From IMG/VR virus record IMGVR_UViG_3300047547_000189, positions 1 to 45,898 of that record: a DNA stretch of 45,898 nt; one strand, written 5' to 3'. The notes beneath the pieces are model-generated. The model was not told the DNA's origin. It did no database searches and saw only the letters and a list, made by a program, of their open reading frames with translations. A program made the position numbers and the translations under genes. This stretch comes from a virus. This document shows, in pieces, positions 30,215 through 39,173 of the stretch (within the stretch, counting starts at the first letter, position 1; the number at the start of each line of letters is the position of its first letter).

Positions 30215-30884
30215 TTAAGTTCTCCACTTTAGAAGTAATCACTTCCCTAAGCAAACCCAAGAGGAAACAAACAGGGTGACCGATAATAACACTACCCACA
30301 CCCAGAATGCTTGTCTTACGTAATACCAAATATTGATATCTAGCTTTAGCCACGGGAAGAAAGAAATTGGAGAGTACTTCATTATTCTTCATCCGAGCTA
30401 CCATAGGAATAGCCCACCACTGGTAACCACTAACAATTAAAGGATTGAGAGATAAGAAATGAGCATGCCCTGCTTCATATAGATTTCTATCTAACTTACC
30501 TTGACGAACTAACTCTGTGCAGATAACTGTACCAACGCCTGCTCCAATATTTTGGCTATCTTTATCCATATCAGTGCGTTGATCTGAATATTCTACATTC
30601 TCAGCCTGCAAAAGAGCCAATTCTCCTGCTAATTTAGCAGTCATGTCTTGTGCCATTAGTGCTTTAGTAGTAGAGCCAAAACCTCCAGAAGCATTTTCTC
30701 CAGAAGATAGAGCTGCTAATCCTTGATCACTGGATAAGATATCATAAATAATTTTATCGTAACCTTCTTGAGAAATCTTTTTACTTTTATTCGTAAGTTG
30801 TTTTACATTACCATATTGTTGTGACCAACCAAATTGGCCAGAAATACCGGTAGCTGCGCCACTTCCATTAGCTCCAATAGTCAT
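30198..30884 (-). CDS. Internal virion protein with CTELxRQG motif
   Basis: The 228-aa protein contains ICTELVRQGKLD at about residues 121-132, then LIVSGYQWWAIPMVARM and PVAKARYQYL, a constellation repeatedly seen in phage virion proteins encoded just before the ejection proteins. The N-terminus is Gly-rich with helices (GYDKIIYDIL, MTAKLAGELALLQ). Its hydrophobic Trp/Pro segment could contact membranes. The SD is TAGGAG. It overlaps the 581-aa gene. Exact role is unknown; head-to-tail or ejection-complex member by context. Confidence 0.7.
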   Translation of the reverse strand: MTIGANGSGAATGISGQFGWSQQYGNVKQLTNKSKKISQEGYDKIIYDILSSDQGLAALSSGENASGGFGSTTKALMAQDMTAKLAGELALLQAENVEYSDQRTDMDKDSQNIGAGVGTVICTELVRQGKLDRNLYEAGHAHFLSLNPLIVSGYQWWAIPMVARMKNNEVLSNFFLPVAKARYQYLVLRKTSILGVGSVIIGHPVCFLLGLLREVITSKVENLNGRAV

Positions 30885-30907
30885 AATATATACTCCTAAT
30901 TAACTTA

Positions 30908-31153
30908 TTAAGGTCCAGTTAAGAAACCTATAATACTTTTTAAATTAGAAACCACAGCCCCAAAGAGAGTTGCAATTCCCATTAGAGCCCATAAAGCTCC
31001 AGATCCTTTACTAGCTAAGTCCAGAAGTTTTCGTATATCCATGCTTTGACTAGCTAATACATTATCTTGTTTTTCTAAAGTCTTAATAACAGACTTCATT
31101 TCAGATTTCAAAGTCGCAACTTGAATAGCTAAATCTTCGTTACTCGTACTCAC
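30908..31153 (-). CDS. XhlA-like small membrane protein (lysis)
   Basis: GTG at 31153 overlaps the TAG of the endolysin gene (TAGTG); GGGGCAC is the nearest SD-like run. The 81-aa product has a coiled-coil N-terminus (LAIQVATLKSEMKSVIKTLE) and a C-terminal transmembrane segment (SGALWALMGIATLFGAVV), the topology of XhlA/hemolysin-type proteins that assist holins. Its place directly after the endolysin supports a lysis role; it might alternatively be the primary holin. Confidence 0.65.
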   Translation of the reverse strand: MSTSNEDLAIQVATLKSEMKSVIKTLEKQDNVLASQSMDIRKLLDLASKGSGALWALMGIATLFGAVVSNLKSIIGFLTGP

Positions 31154-31632
31154 TATAGTGCCCCAAATTTATCTGTTATCCCTTGTGCGTACTTTTTATT
31201 GTGAAGTAATGTTAACACCTGCATACGCGGTTTGATATTGGGGTTAGATAAGAAAGAAATATGTACCCAAGTATGCTCATAAATAAGTTGATCAAATTTT
31301 AAAGTCTCAACATACTTGGCTAATCTTTCACAAATTTGTTTGGGAGTACCAAACTTAGGAGCTATAAAATCTACAGCTTCTCCCTTAGCATGTTGAGATT
31401 TATCTGAAGAACCAACTGCAATATTTAATCCTCTACATCTATACCAAGAGTTAATTAATATAGGCTTAAAATCTAAAGAGGATTTAACACTCTCCATGCG
31501 CGAGGCTGTATTAATAATCACAGGAAATAAATCTACAGGGATCCTATTATCAAAGCCTCTATGGTTAGTCACATCTGCTTCATCCCATGTGAAGTGTTGG
31601 GATGGTTGCTTATCTGGATAATAGTTAGACAT
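31153..31632 (-). CDS. Endolysin, peptidase M15 family (D-Ala/L-Ala-D-Glu type)
   Basis: This 159-aa Zn peptidase has SQHAKGEAVDF (His81, Asp88) and TWVHISF (His124), the zinc-binding set of M15 D,D-carboxypeptidase/endopeptidases, plus the typical INSWYRC segment before it. It should cleave peptidoglycan stem peptides at the end of infection. No signal peptide or SAR anchor is seen, so it depends on a holin for release. The start (MSNYYPDKQPSQHFTWDE) resembles many phage M15 endolysins ('S-x-H-F-x-x-x-E'). It lies between a tail-tip protein gene and an XhlA-like gene. Confidence 0.9.
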   Translation of the reverse strand: MSNYYPDKQPSQHFTWDEADVTNHRGFDNRIPVDLFPVIINTASRMESVKSSLDFKPILINSWYRCRGLNIAVGSSDKSQHAKGEAVDFIAPKFGTPKQICERLAKYVETLKFDQLIYEHTWVHISFLSNPNIKPRMQVLTLLHNKKYAQGITDKFGAL

Positions 31633-31633
31633 A

Positions 31634-31975
31634 TTAAACTCCTATTGACCACCAATAATATTCTTTACCTGCTGAAGCATTCACTAAGGTAAAACCAGAA
31701 AGAGACGTGGAGTTAAGTTTAACAACTCCAGCAGCTCCTCCTGTTGTATGAATCTCTTGGATGAAAATTCCTAATAGTTGTTTGTTATAAGGAGCCATAA
31801 AACTAACTGCAGATTCCCCAGTAGGAGAAGTAATAGATACTTTACCCCCATTAAATTGGAAACCTGAGATCATTACAGACCAGTTAGAGGCGCCTGAAAA
31901 TTGTCCAATGCCGGCGGCTTCACCTAAATCTTTGAGAGAAGGATTAACATAAGGAGAGGTAGAATTATTACTCAT
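31634..31975 (-). CDS. Small tail-tip/fibre-type protein (YYWWSIG end)
   Basis: The 113-aa protein has APYNKQLLGIFIQ (about 61-73), then SLSGFTLVNAS and a C-terminal EYYWWSIGV, the arrangement of the C-terminal receptor-facing domain of many phage tail fibres (gp53-like C-terminal domain: strand, 'F-x-x-P', G-F-x-V, Y-W-x-A-I-G). Here it is encoded alone instead of at the end of a long fibre, which is unusual. It overlaps the nozzle gene by 4 nt, so it is likely assembled at the tail tip. Confidence 0.65.
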   Translation of the reverse strand: MSNNSTSPYVNPSLKDLGEAAGIGQFSGASNWSVMISGFQFNGGKVSITSPTGESAVSFMAPYNKQLLGIFIQEIHTTGGAAGVVKLNSTSLSGFTLVNASAGKEYYWWSIGV

Positions 31976-34479
31976 CTTGAACCATCCACAGTGAATCGCA
32001 TATCTAGAGTATTTGCATCAAACTTACCAAGCAAACCAATTGAAAAGTTTTGGCCCGCAACACGACATCTATAAGTAGCTAGAGTACCAATAGACTCAGA
32101 AGGAATAAGTACCAAAGGAACCGAAGCTAAGAAATTTTTCCCATCTAAAGTTCTGAATACTCTTACAGTGAATTCTCTAGTTAACAAATCCTCATCTTGT
32201 GTGGATTCTATACTTACTTGTTGCAGTGTGAGAAAGTTTCCACGAACAAATTGGAACTTACCTAAAAGAAGAATAGACTGGAAAGAAGGAGAAAGATCTT
32301 CCGAATGAATATCAAAATTCAGAACATGCTTCTGACCAGTTTCATGATCAAAGAAATATATAGATTTTGAATTTGCTAAGATAGTGTGATGGGGAATAGA
32401 TAATTTACCGTATCTTTGCAGAAGAGTATCAAATACTAGAACCTTACTATATCGATTTCTCCATGTAGATCCTTCGTCATCTGGACTTTCTTGATCATAA
32501 GGAACTAATATGTACCTATCAAGATAGAACCAAAGTCTATATTTCTCATTGATATCCACCAGAGTTCTGAGTTCTGATTCTTGAACTACAGAAAAAGTAT
32601 TGGTGGAGAAGTCATAAGTATCCCACACCTTAGTACGCTCAAGGAAATTAGATACTTCAGAAGCTGCTAATCTGGCGCCATCAGGAGATAATCCTTGAAT
32701 GGCTCTAGAGTTAGAAATACCTCTATGAGTTTCAGAGTTTGTATCTCCTGATACTTGCTGAGAATACGAGTAGCCAGAAGATTCTGAGACCTCTCTAAAT
32801 TTCCAGGGATACCGCGCATTACCTGTGTAGATACAATAGATTACATTACCTGTGGTATAGATAAAGAAACCACCTACATGAGGTTTACAAAAAGTGATGT
32901 CTCCCTTAAGATTCGCCACATATTCTGAACCTGCTCCACTAACTAAAGAAGCAGAAAAATCTGTTGGAGTTGTAGTAGAAGACCAATGAGTAGAAACTGC
33001 GGTGTAAAGGATAAGATAGTTATAAGAACCTACCACTCCTAGAACAGAATCAAACTCAAAGAGTTCTCCAAAGGTAGCCGCCACTTCCTCTGTAATGTCG
33101 TCAAAAGTAAATACAAGAGTATCTAAATCACAAGTTACTTCATAAAGATGAAAGGTTCCTGAAAAGAATCGTCTAATACCTACGAAACATCTTCCTCTTA
33201 CAGAGGCGAATGTAAAGTAATCAGAGGAGGCAGGAGATACAAAATCATCAGGAACAACTACAGTAAGGTTTTCAAACCCAGGCAGTTCAGCTCTGGAGGC
33301 TGTAACATTATTGTCACCTAAGAAGGCAACATCAATTGAAACCATATTAGCTAGTACTTGAGTACTAGTATCTGGAACTTCTGCCTCGAAGAGAATATTC
33401 GTGATAGCTACCATATTAGGAGTATAGGCAGCGCCGGGCACCATGTCAAACTTAGGAGTATCTAAAGCTAAACCTAAGTAGTTACCATACACATGAGTGT
33501 CAGGTAAAGAAGCAGTTAACAAAGCAAGGAGAGTGCCACCCGTAGTTTCTATGCGAACACTAACATCTCTAGTGTTTGTATCTGGATTTCTAGCAGAAGT
33601 GATCTTGGCAACATACCAAGTCGTAGCAGATAAGATTAAACTAAACTCTGAGAGAGTGGTTTGGTTTTGGTTATCCCAACCTCCTGTAGAGGTTTTGATA
33701 TATAACTTTTCGTCAGTTAAAGAATAGACAACTCTAAGTCCTGCGCCGGCAGCAGAAACTCCTAAACCTAAATCTAGTCTAGCTTCCCATTGATCTCCAG
33801 CATCTGGAACATTTGAAAATCCAGGAGCTAGATAGAATTCTAAATTAGTAGACCATTCAGTAACAGAAGAAAGATTACCTAATTCTCTTCTATAGTAAGA
33901 TTCAAAATGGGCGGGGGAAACTTCTAGTACTCCAGAATAATGGAATACGGAATAGGCATTTAGAGTAGGATGAATATCTGTGAGGACTACAGCAAAAGAA
34001 GCTACATTATCATATGCAGCGTCAAAAGGAATGCCAATGTCTGGATATTCATAAGGAGGAGGGCCAAATACACTCAAATCAGATGTAGCAGTTCCTCCGT
34101 ATACTAAGTAAGTTGTTACCGCCGTCCAAGAAGATTCTGATTCACCTTCATCTTCTATACTAATATCTCCTACTTCAATATCACCAATAACTGTAGTGGC
34201 TACTGAAATATTTTCTATACAGTTAATTCCGACTTCAGCTCCGGCCACTGTTCCATCTTCTACATACCCTACAGATTGAAAGCCTTCCACAGTAGGAAGT
34301 ACATTTTCCATGTACATAACTTGTGGAATTCCTGCACTGGCTTTATCATTCCCCTGTGCATCAACTCTCTTATCGAAATTATTATCTGCTTGTGGATTAA
34401 TAACAGTTCTTCCTGACCTAGCTAAAGTCATTGGGAAGATTGCAGCGGATAAGTTAGCTCTATATGGAATTTGTGCCAT
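31972..34479 (-). CDS. Tail nozzle-like protein with lectin-like insertion
   Basis: The 835-aa protein begins with a region typical of podovirus tail nozzle/tubular B proteins (SGRTVINPQADNNFDKRV, MYMENVLPTVEGFQSVGYV) and its C-terminal half contains propeller-like repeats and the motif NRYSKVLVFDTLLQRYGKL at about residue 675. Between about 120 and 375 there is a beta-rich stretch (VFHYSGVLEVSPAHFES, YSLTDEKLYIKTSTGGW, TWYVAKITSARNPD) that reads as an inserted LamG/ConA-like carbohydrate-binding domain, similar in style to the separate 252-aa protein upstream. It would form the tail end that contacts the cell. Assignment by synteny and motifs; the insertion is an inference. Confidence 0.65.
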   Translation of the reverse strand: MAQIPYRANLSAAIFPMTLARSGRTVINPQADNNFDKRVDAQGNDKASAGIPQVMYMENVLPTVEGFQSVGYVEDGTVAGAEVGINCIENISVATTVIGDIEVGDISIEDEGESESSWTAVTTYLVYGGTATSDLSVFGPPPYEYPDIGIPFDAAYDNVASFAVVLTDIHPTLNAYSVFHYSGVLEVSPAHFESYYRRELGNLSSVTEWSTNLEFYLAPGFSNVPDAGDQWEARLDLGLGVSAAGAGLRVVYSLTDEKLYIKTSTGGWDNQNQTTLSEFSLILSATTWYVAKITSARNPDTNTRDVSVRIETTGGTLLALLTASLPDTHVYGNYLGLALDTPKFDMVPGAAYTPNMVAITNILFEAEVPDTSTQVLANMVSIDVAFLGDNNVTASRAELPGFENLTVVVPDDFVSPASSDYFTFASVRGRCFVGIRRFFSGTFHLYEVTCDLDTLVFTFDDITEEVAATFGELFEFDSVLGVVGSYNYLILYTAVSTHWSSTTTPTDFSASLVSGAGSEYVANLKGDITFCKPHVGGFFIYTTGNVIYCIYTGNARYPWKFREVSESSGYSYSQQVSGDTNSETHRGISNSRAIQGLSPDGARLAASEVSNFLERTKVWDTYDFSTNTFSVVQESELRTLVDINEKYRLWFYLDRYILVPYDQESPDDEGSTWRNRYSKVLVFDTLLQRYGKLSIPHHTILANSKSIYFFDHETGQKHVLNFDIHSEDLSPSFQSILLLGKFQFVRGNFLTLQQVSIESTQDEDLLTREFTVRVFRTLDGKNFLASVPLVLIPSESIGTLATYRCRVAGQNFSIGLLGKFDANTLDMRFTVDGSR

Positions 34480-34481
34480 CT

Positions 34482-35240
34482 TTAATCCCCAAAAATTATG
34501 GCAGTAATTGCTAGATGACCTAAACGAATACCCGCATTAGCATTTACAGAAATATCACAATTTACAGGAGAAGTAAATCCAGATTGTCTAATAGATGTAT
34601 TTTCACTTTGTTCTCCATTAAGGACAGCAACTACTGTACGAGATCCGTATCCTGTAACTAAGTCATCCATAGTAACTGTTAATCTATGCCAGGTGCATAA
34701 TTCTAAAGAAGTAGCAATCTGCCAGGGAGTATCGGTTCCTTCTAAAGAAGTATTAAAAACAACCGTAAGAGTATTATCAACCTGGGTGATTGTAATACCT
34801 ATGTCTCCAGCAGCTTCTGTAGGATTAACTAATACAGAGAGAACAGCACCGTCGGTGTCAGTATAAGAACAAAAACTAAAATCTAAAATAATAGATCCAG
34901 GATCTGATTCTGGTGAAGCTGTCCAATTTAGAGCTACATCTGTAAGTCTAGCCAGAGCTCCTTCTTCTGAGTCTGTCACCAAAGAACTATCTAGTACAGA
35001 GAAAGAATCGCCGACCCAAGTCTGTCCGCTATCAGATATTCTATCCTCTAAAGGAGTATTATCAGCTCCTCCAAAATTATCTAAAAAATCTTCATTAACT
35101 GAAGGCACTATTTCATAGCCTGCCAAAACACAAAAAGCTGCCTCTACTTCTAATCCTGGAAGCCAAATAGATGCAGAGTTACCAGGGAGATTTTCCTCTC
35201 CAGTATCTCCATCTTCTAATCCCCACAAAGTTGCTGTCAT
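34482..35240 (-). CDS. ConA/LamG-like virion protein
   Basis: The 252-aa protein is acidic and beta-rich. It has the start of a LamG/jelly-roll domain (DNTPLEDRISDSGQTWVG, residues about 60-77), then IILDFSFCSYTDTDGA, SLELCTWHRLTVTMDD and VVAVLNGEQSENT, matching the strand pattern of ConA-like lectins. It probably binds polysaccharide or caps the tail. It lies between adaptor and nozzle genes; phages often have a short tail protein there. The SD on the minus strand is AGGATACTAAC. Confidence 0.65.
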   Translation of the reverse strand: MTATLWGLEDGDTGEENLPGNSASIWLPGLEVEAAFCVLAGYEIVPSVNEDFLDNFGGADNTPLEDRISDSGQTWVGDSFSVLDSSLVTDSEEGALARLTDVALNWTASPESDPGSIILDFSFCSYTDTDGAVLSVLVNPTEAAGDIGITITQVDNTLTVVFNTSLEGTDTPWQIATSLELCTWHRLTVTMDDLVTGYGSRTVVAVLNGEQSENTSIRQSGFTSPVNCDISVNANAGIRLGHLAITAIIFGD

Positions 35241-35241
35241 G

Positions 35242-35850
35242 TTAGTATCCTGAAGCTACAATGTTAGCCATCTTTAATTCAGCCATTTGAACATTCCATA
35301 GTTCCTGGAATGCAGATCTCTCAGAATCTTTACCTATGATCTTGAACACACTAGCGGCCGCTCTAAAGATAATTACATAGGGGCTATCTAAAGCAATCCA
35401 AGAATTATAATCTGCCTCAGGAGAAATAATAGGATGAAGATAACAACCTATTAGAGCGTTAGCTAGCTTAGTGTTAGATCTAACTTGAATAACATCTCCA
35501 GCAACATAACAGATATTTTCCCTAGTAACTCCGTAGGAATCTAATGTCTGTTGTGGATCTAGGATATTAAAGAAAGTACCAGGTGTGCCAGGAGGCGGAT
35601 AAGCTGTGCTATCAAACTTACGCAGATACTTTAATGCTCTCCATCTTGGGAGAAGAGTTCTATATTCTATTTGTTGAATATAAAGATCTGGCTCATTGAA
35701 AGTAATACCCGTTTCAAAGAGATCTTTATAATAGAAATCAGAATGGTGAGCTTCTAAAGTAGCTGCCCGAACTGCAACTGCGGTTTCAGCAACCAAATCT
35801 GGGCGGTTTGTAATACTGTAAACTTCAGCTATCAGTTCAGCCAGCGTCAT
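35242..35850 (-). CDS. Head-tail adaptor
   Basis: The 202-aa protein begins with SITNRPDLVAETAVAVRAAT (residues 12-31), followed by HHSDFYYKDLFE. This pattern is typical of the adaptor (tail tubular A-like) protein of podoviruses: an N-terminal helical bundle that docks to the portal and a beta domain. Later parts are WRALKYLRKFD and VIQVRSNTKLANALIGCY. It lies directly between the head completion and tail genes. Function inferred from sequence style and synteny. Confidence 0.75.
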   Translation of the reverse strand: MTLAELIAEVYSITNRPDLVAETAVAVRAATLEAHHSDFYYKDLFETGITFNEPDLYIQQIEYRTLLPRWRALKYLRKFDSTAYPPPGTPGTFFNILDPQQTLDSYGVTRENICYVAGDVIQVRSNTKLANALIGCYLHPIISPEADYNSWIALDSPYVIIFRAAASVFKIIGKDSERSAFQELWNVQMAELKMANIVASGY

Positions 35851-35859
35851 ATTAACTCT

Positions 35860-36330
35860 TTACTTTTGATTAATAAGGTTGTTAAGTTGAGAAGTCAGTT
35901 GGGTAGCATTACCTCCAGCCGCTACAGGTGCAATATCTTTGGTGCTCTGCGGAGTTAGCTTGGCAGGTTCATAAGTACCCATATCTCTTTCAGGATTCGT
36001 GGCCGCCATATTAGCTTCCATAAGATCCTTAAGAATTTCCGCTCTCATACGAAGTTTGGGATCTTCCATACGCGGATCAATTTCCCGTTCATTCAAATCA
36101 ATATGAATTTCCGGGTGACCGCTGGCAACTTCATACTCAAGTTGTTCAATCTTTTCAGGATCCGAAGTAGTGTATCTACCTTTAATGAAATTAGCCACAT
36201 GGCCATTCTTAAAGATATATTTAATACTCTTGGAATTAGTTTTGAATAGCCTTTCCAACCTGGGCTTCTTCAAAACTTCAAGAGCAAGTGCATTTTCTGG
36301 GCTGAGATTTTTAATAGATGGGTTAGTCAT
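35860..36330 (-). CDS. Small head protein downstream of major capsid
   Basis: The 156-aa protein has YIFKNGHVANFIKGRYTTSD at about residues 38-57, followed by an acidic stretch (HIDLNEREIDPRMEDP). A protein of this pattern, 'F-K-N-G-x-x-A-x-F-x-x-G-x-Y-T-T', regularly follows the capsid gene of SU10-like and related phages. It may complete the head or be a minor capsid protein. It is separated from the capsid gene by 75 nt that contain a hairpin. Confidence 0.65.
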   Translation of the reverse strand: MTNPSIKNLSPENALALEVLKKPRLERLFKTNSKSIKYIFKNGHVANFIKGRYTTSDPEKIEQLEYEVASGHPEIHIDLNEREIDPRMEDPKLRMRAEILKDLMEANMAATNPERDMGTYEPAKLTPQSTKDIAPVAAGGNATQLTSQLNNLINQK

Positions 36331-36363
36331 TTTGGTTCCTTAGGAGGTTATAGCCACGTTTTT

Positions 36364-36391
36364 GAACAGTACATGGGCTAGGAAACTGCTC
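36364..36391 (-). other. Hairpin after the major capsid gene
   Basis: On the minus strand GAGCAGT (36391-36385) pairs with ACTGTTC (36370-36364), 7 bp with one G-T, around a 14-nt loop. It is followed by A's rather than U's, so it is not a standard terminator for the late transcript. It could protect the 3' end of an abundant capsid mRNA. Confidence 0.3.
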
Positions 36392-36405
36392 CCCCTTAGG
36401 AACTA

Positions 36406-37632
36406 TTAACCAGCAGCCGCAGCTGTGAGGTTAGTAATAAGAGCGTTTGCCGGAGGATTCTTAACAACGCAAGTTAACTCAGAAGTGATGGTACCGCCGA
36501 CAGCATCAATACCGTTATCGACAGCATTACCATTCGTGTTAAATTCTTCTTTCTTAGTCTTACGCCCGCCAAGATATGCGATGCGGAAAGTTGACATATC
36601 AACAGCGATTGCATATTTACTCCAAGCGGCGTTACTATTAAGAAGTGGGTGTTCAATCATCTTGAATCTACCACGAGCAATAGCAAATTCAGAGAATTGC
36701 AAACCATAACTGGTAGCACCATTGGTAAGATGGTACGTGGAATTTAACCGACCAATGTTATTTAACACCTTCTTTGCCGTACCACCAACAAAAAGAATAC
36801 GCTCATTACCAACTTTCGGATCAGTTGCCTGATTGAAAACTGGATCAAGAGCAGTTTCTAATTGAGTATAGTTAGTAGTGGAACCAGCAGTAGTAGTATT
36901 AACTGCTGCGTAGCTAGGAGGATAGTAAGTCAAGTCAGACAGAATGTTAAGCAAACCATCCATAGTACGGAAAGGTTGGCCATTTCTGCTACCTTGAGAC
37001 TTCTGACCAAACAGAAGAGCCTTCTCAATATCAGCTGCATGGAAAGCTGCACAATCTTGACGATTCTCAGCAACCGTAGATTCCCCTGCAATAACTTGAG
37101 TGGCTTCAGCAGAACGCGAAAGACTCCAGGTATTACGGAAGATTTGAGTCAGGTTAGTAATCCGAACAGGATTGATAGCCAGAGCATTAGGACGAATAGA
37201 CGATTCTTCAAATGCGTTACCAACTTGATAAAGTTGGACATCATCTGCAATAGCCGCCGCAGCTACAGTACCAACACCGCGTTGAACAGTGATAGTAGTT
37301 GCACCAGGAACAGTGTTAATTAAAATAGTCTCACCAGTAGATTCTGCACGCAGAAGCATACCAGGAAGAATATTAGCAGAACTGTCTACAGTAAACAAAG
37401 TAGTGGTACCATCTGCAATAGCACCATTTAATTGAACCATGGGGAAAACCATAGTCTTAGTAAAGAAACCATGCTCCGGTTGGAGAGCGGTCTCAGTAGC
37501 TAACATTGAAGTTAAACCAAACAAAGGAGCCTGACCATTCGGCATGAGCCGAGTAATCATACTTGCAAACGATTTAGCTGCAAGATCCTGCGTAAGGTTC
37601 GTAGTATTAGTATTCCAAATACCGGTAGTCAT
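36406..37632 (-). CDS. Major capsid protein, SU10/DUF5309 type
   Basis: The 408-aa protein follows scaffold and decoration genes. It has features of the SU10 major head protein/DUF5309 family: NPVRITNLTQIFRNTWSLSR with following SAEATQVIAG, then DIEKALLFGQKSQG and GQPFRTMDGLLNIL, and a C-terminal TFRIAYLGGRKTKKEEF. An inserted domain near residues 75-135 (TTLFTVDSSANILPG, VQRGVGTVAAAAI) resembles beta insertions seen in capsid proteins. The codon set is host-like (mostly CGN for Arg), unlike neighbouring genes, as fits the most abundant virion protein. Fold HK97-type by family. Confidence 0.88.
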   Translation of the reverse strand: MTTGIWNTNTTNLTQDLAAKSFASMITRLMPNGQAPLFGLTSMLATETALQPEHGFFTKTMVFPMVQLNGAIADGTTTLFTVDSSANILPGMLLRAESTGETILINTVPGATTITVQRGVGTVAAAAIADDVQLYQVGNAFEESSIRPNALAINPVRITNLTQIFRNTWSLSRSAEATQVIAGESTVAENRQDCAAFHAADIEKALLFGQKSQGSRNGQPFRTMDGLLNILSDLTYYPPSYAAVNTTTAGSTTNYTQLETALDPVFNQATDPKVGNERILFVGGTAKKVLNNIGRLNSTYHLTNGATSYGLQFSEFAIARGRFKMIEHPLLNSNAAWSKYAIAVDMSTFRIAYLGGRKTKKEEFNTNGNAVDNGIDAVGGTITSELTCVVKNPPANALITNLTAAAAG

Positions 37633-37668
37633 AATTTACCCTCTTAGTAAGTTAGAGTTAGTTTATCT

Positions 37669-38076
37669 TTAGGTCACATTCCACGAAACCGTGGTTGCAG
37701 ACGTTTTAGTAACAGTGACAATACTCCACGAAGATGCAGGAGTAGTAGCTCTACCAGTTAAAGTAACACCAGTACCTGCAGTCCAAGTTGCAGCAAAAGC
37801 AGCCTGGCAAGAAACAATAAAGGAGAAAGATTCTCCAATATCCATGTCAGTTGCAGCAGCAAGAATTAATGCAGCAGTGGGAGTAGTAACAGCTCGGCCA
37901 GCAGAGAAGCTGGAGAACTGAACTAAACCACCAGACATTTGAGCTACAGTCAGAGTTAAGTCTGAGTTAGTAGCAACGATGGTAGGTCTAAGTGCTGCAA
38001 AGAAGCCAACACCTTCCCGAGATTGAGCAGGAATTTCCTGACCCATTGCTGTGTAGTGAACACGTTTATGTAACAT
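37669..38076 (-). CDS. Capsid decoration protein
   Basis: ATG at 38076 is chosen because TTAGGAG lies upstream on the minus strand; a longer frame to 38133 would overlap the scaffold gene. The 135-aa product is small, beta-rich and neutral (TLTVAQMSGGLVQFSSF, GRAVTTPTAALIL, TWTAGTGVTLTGRATTPASS). Thr/Ala/Val-rich composition and its position between scaffold and major capsid fit a head decoration/stabilising protein. It ends 36 nt before the capsid gene. Confidence 0.7.
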   Translation of the reverse strand: MLHKRVHYTAMGQEIPAQSREGVGFFAALRPTIVATNSDLTLTVAQMSGGLVQFSSFSAGRAVTTPTAALILAAATDMDIGESFSFIVSCQAAFAATWTAGTGVTLTGRATTPASSWSIVTVTKTSATTVSWNVT

Positions 38077-38099
38077 ATAAACTCCTAATAAAAGATAGA

Positions 38100-38867
38100 T
38101 TAGCTTTGAGGTGCTTCCAAATACATAGACCAATCTTCCTCTTTTTGTGCACCCTTATCTGGGGTGGAATTCTGAGGTTGTTCGCCCATAAAGATTTTTG
38201 CAGATTCTCCTAACATTTCCTTAGCCATAACATTCAACTCTTTAGTAGTAGCCTTGGGATACTTTTCTTGAAGTTGTTGTTGTAACGCGGAAACAATTGG
38301 TTGAATCGCAGGATTTTGAAACGCCGGATTCTCACTAAAGAGACTTTCCGAAGCTGCTTGCTTTTTAACTAATTGGGGTACTTGTGCAGCAAACCGCTGC
38401 TCTGCCACCTTCACTGCTTCTTCTACCAATCTATTAGCAGCCAACATAGACTGCCCATAAACGGTTTGGTTGCTCTTTTGCATAAGTGAAACAAGTGCAG
38501 TTACTGCACCTTCACCACCTGCGGCCACTTTGGCTAAAGTTTCTTGATCTAAAACTTTAGTAAAATCTACTTTACCTGCTGCCTCCAATAATTTAGCGGG
38601 ATCAACAGTAACATTAGGAGGATTATTAGTTTGACTCGCAGCTTGCTGTTCTGGAGTAGGAGGTTGCCATAAATTTTCAAACTTACCCAATGGGCCTTTA
38701 TCTCCATCCTTAGGAATAACACCATTAGCATCAGTTACCTGAGACTGTTGAGTTCCTTGAGGAGCCGGATTAGTTTGAAGATTATTAGTAACCTGTGGTT
38801 GTGGCGCAGGTGCAGGAGTTTGGTTACCTAAACCAAAGATGCTAGTCCATTTAGATGCGAAAGACAT
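38100..38867 (-). CDS. Scaffolding protein
   Basis: The 255-aa protein is rich in Pro/Gln/Asn at the N-terminus (APAPQPQVTNNLQTNPAP) and helical later (AANRLVEEAVKVAEQRFAAQV, SALQQQLQEKYPKATTKEL), with a charged C-terminal tail (KEEDWSMYLE). This disordered-then-helical layout immediately upstream of decoration and capsid genes is characteristic of phage scaffolds, which guide capsid assembly then leave. No protease motif is seen. Confidence 0.8.
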   Translation of the reverse strand: MSFASKWTSIFGLGNQTPAPAPQPQVTNNLQTNPAPQGTQQSQVTDANGVIPKDGDKGPLGKFENLWQPPTPEQQAASQTNNPPNVTVDPAKLLEAAGKVDFTKVLDQETLAKVAAGGEGAVTALVSLMQKSNQTVYGQSMLAANRLVEEAVKVAEQRFAAQVPQLVKKQAASESLFSENPAFQNPAIQPIVSALQQQLQEKYPKATTKELNVMAKEMLGESAKIFMGEQPQNSTPDKGAQKEEDWSMYLEAPQS

Positions 38868-38888
38868 GGTATATTCCTAAGGGGTTAA

Positions 38889-39167
38889 TTAGCGGGGGAG
38901 GTTGTTGTTAGCTTCGTTGATCAATGCTGTTTCAGACTCAGTAGAAAGATCTAGAAGATATCTAAGAGTACCTATTGCCCCCTGCAATTCGGCATCTCTG
39001 GCCTTGTTTTCCTCAATAAAGGTTAAATTAATTCTTTCATTGGCTAGTTGACATAAATAGTTTTGAATAGCTTTCTTTTGTAAATCACTTAATAGGTGAC
39101 CTAATCTTAACTCTTCAGCACTTAGAAGCCAAGACTGAAATGTACTTGAAGGATCTAATTGAGCCAT
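38889..39167 (-). CDS. 92-aa helical protein between portal and scaffold
   Basis: A compact helical protein (EELRLGHLLSDLQKKAIQNYL, quoted as SDLQKKAIQNYL; NERINLTFIEENKARDAELQ; GTLRYLLDLS). Genes of about this size between portal and scaffold occur in related phages and are of unknown function. It begins 6 nt after the portal stop and ends 21 nt before the scaffold start. Confidence 0.7.
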   Translation of the reverse strand: MAQLDPSSTFQSWLLSAEELRLGHLLSDLQKKAIQNYLCQLANERINLTFIEENKARDAELQGAIGTLRYLLDLSTESETALINEANNNLPR

Positions 39168-39173
39168 GATAGT

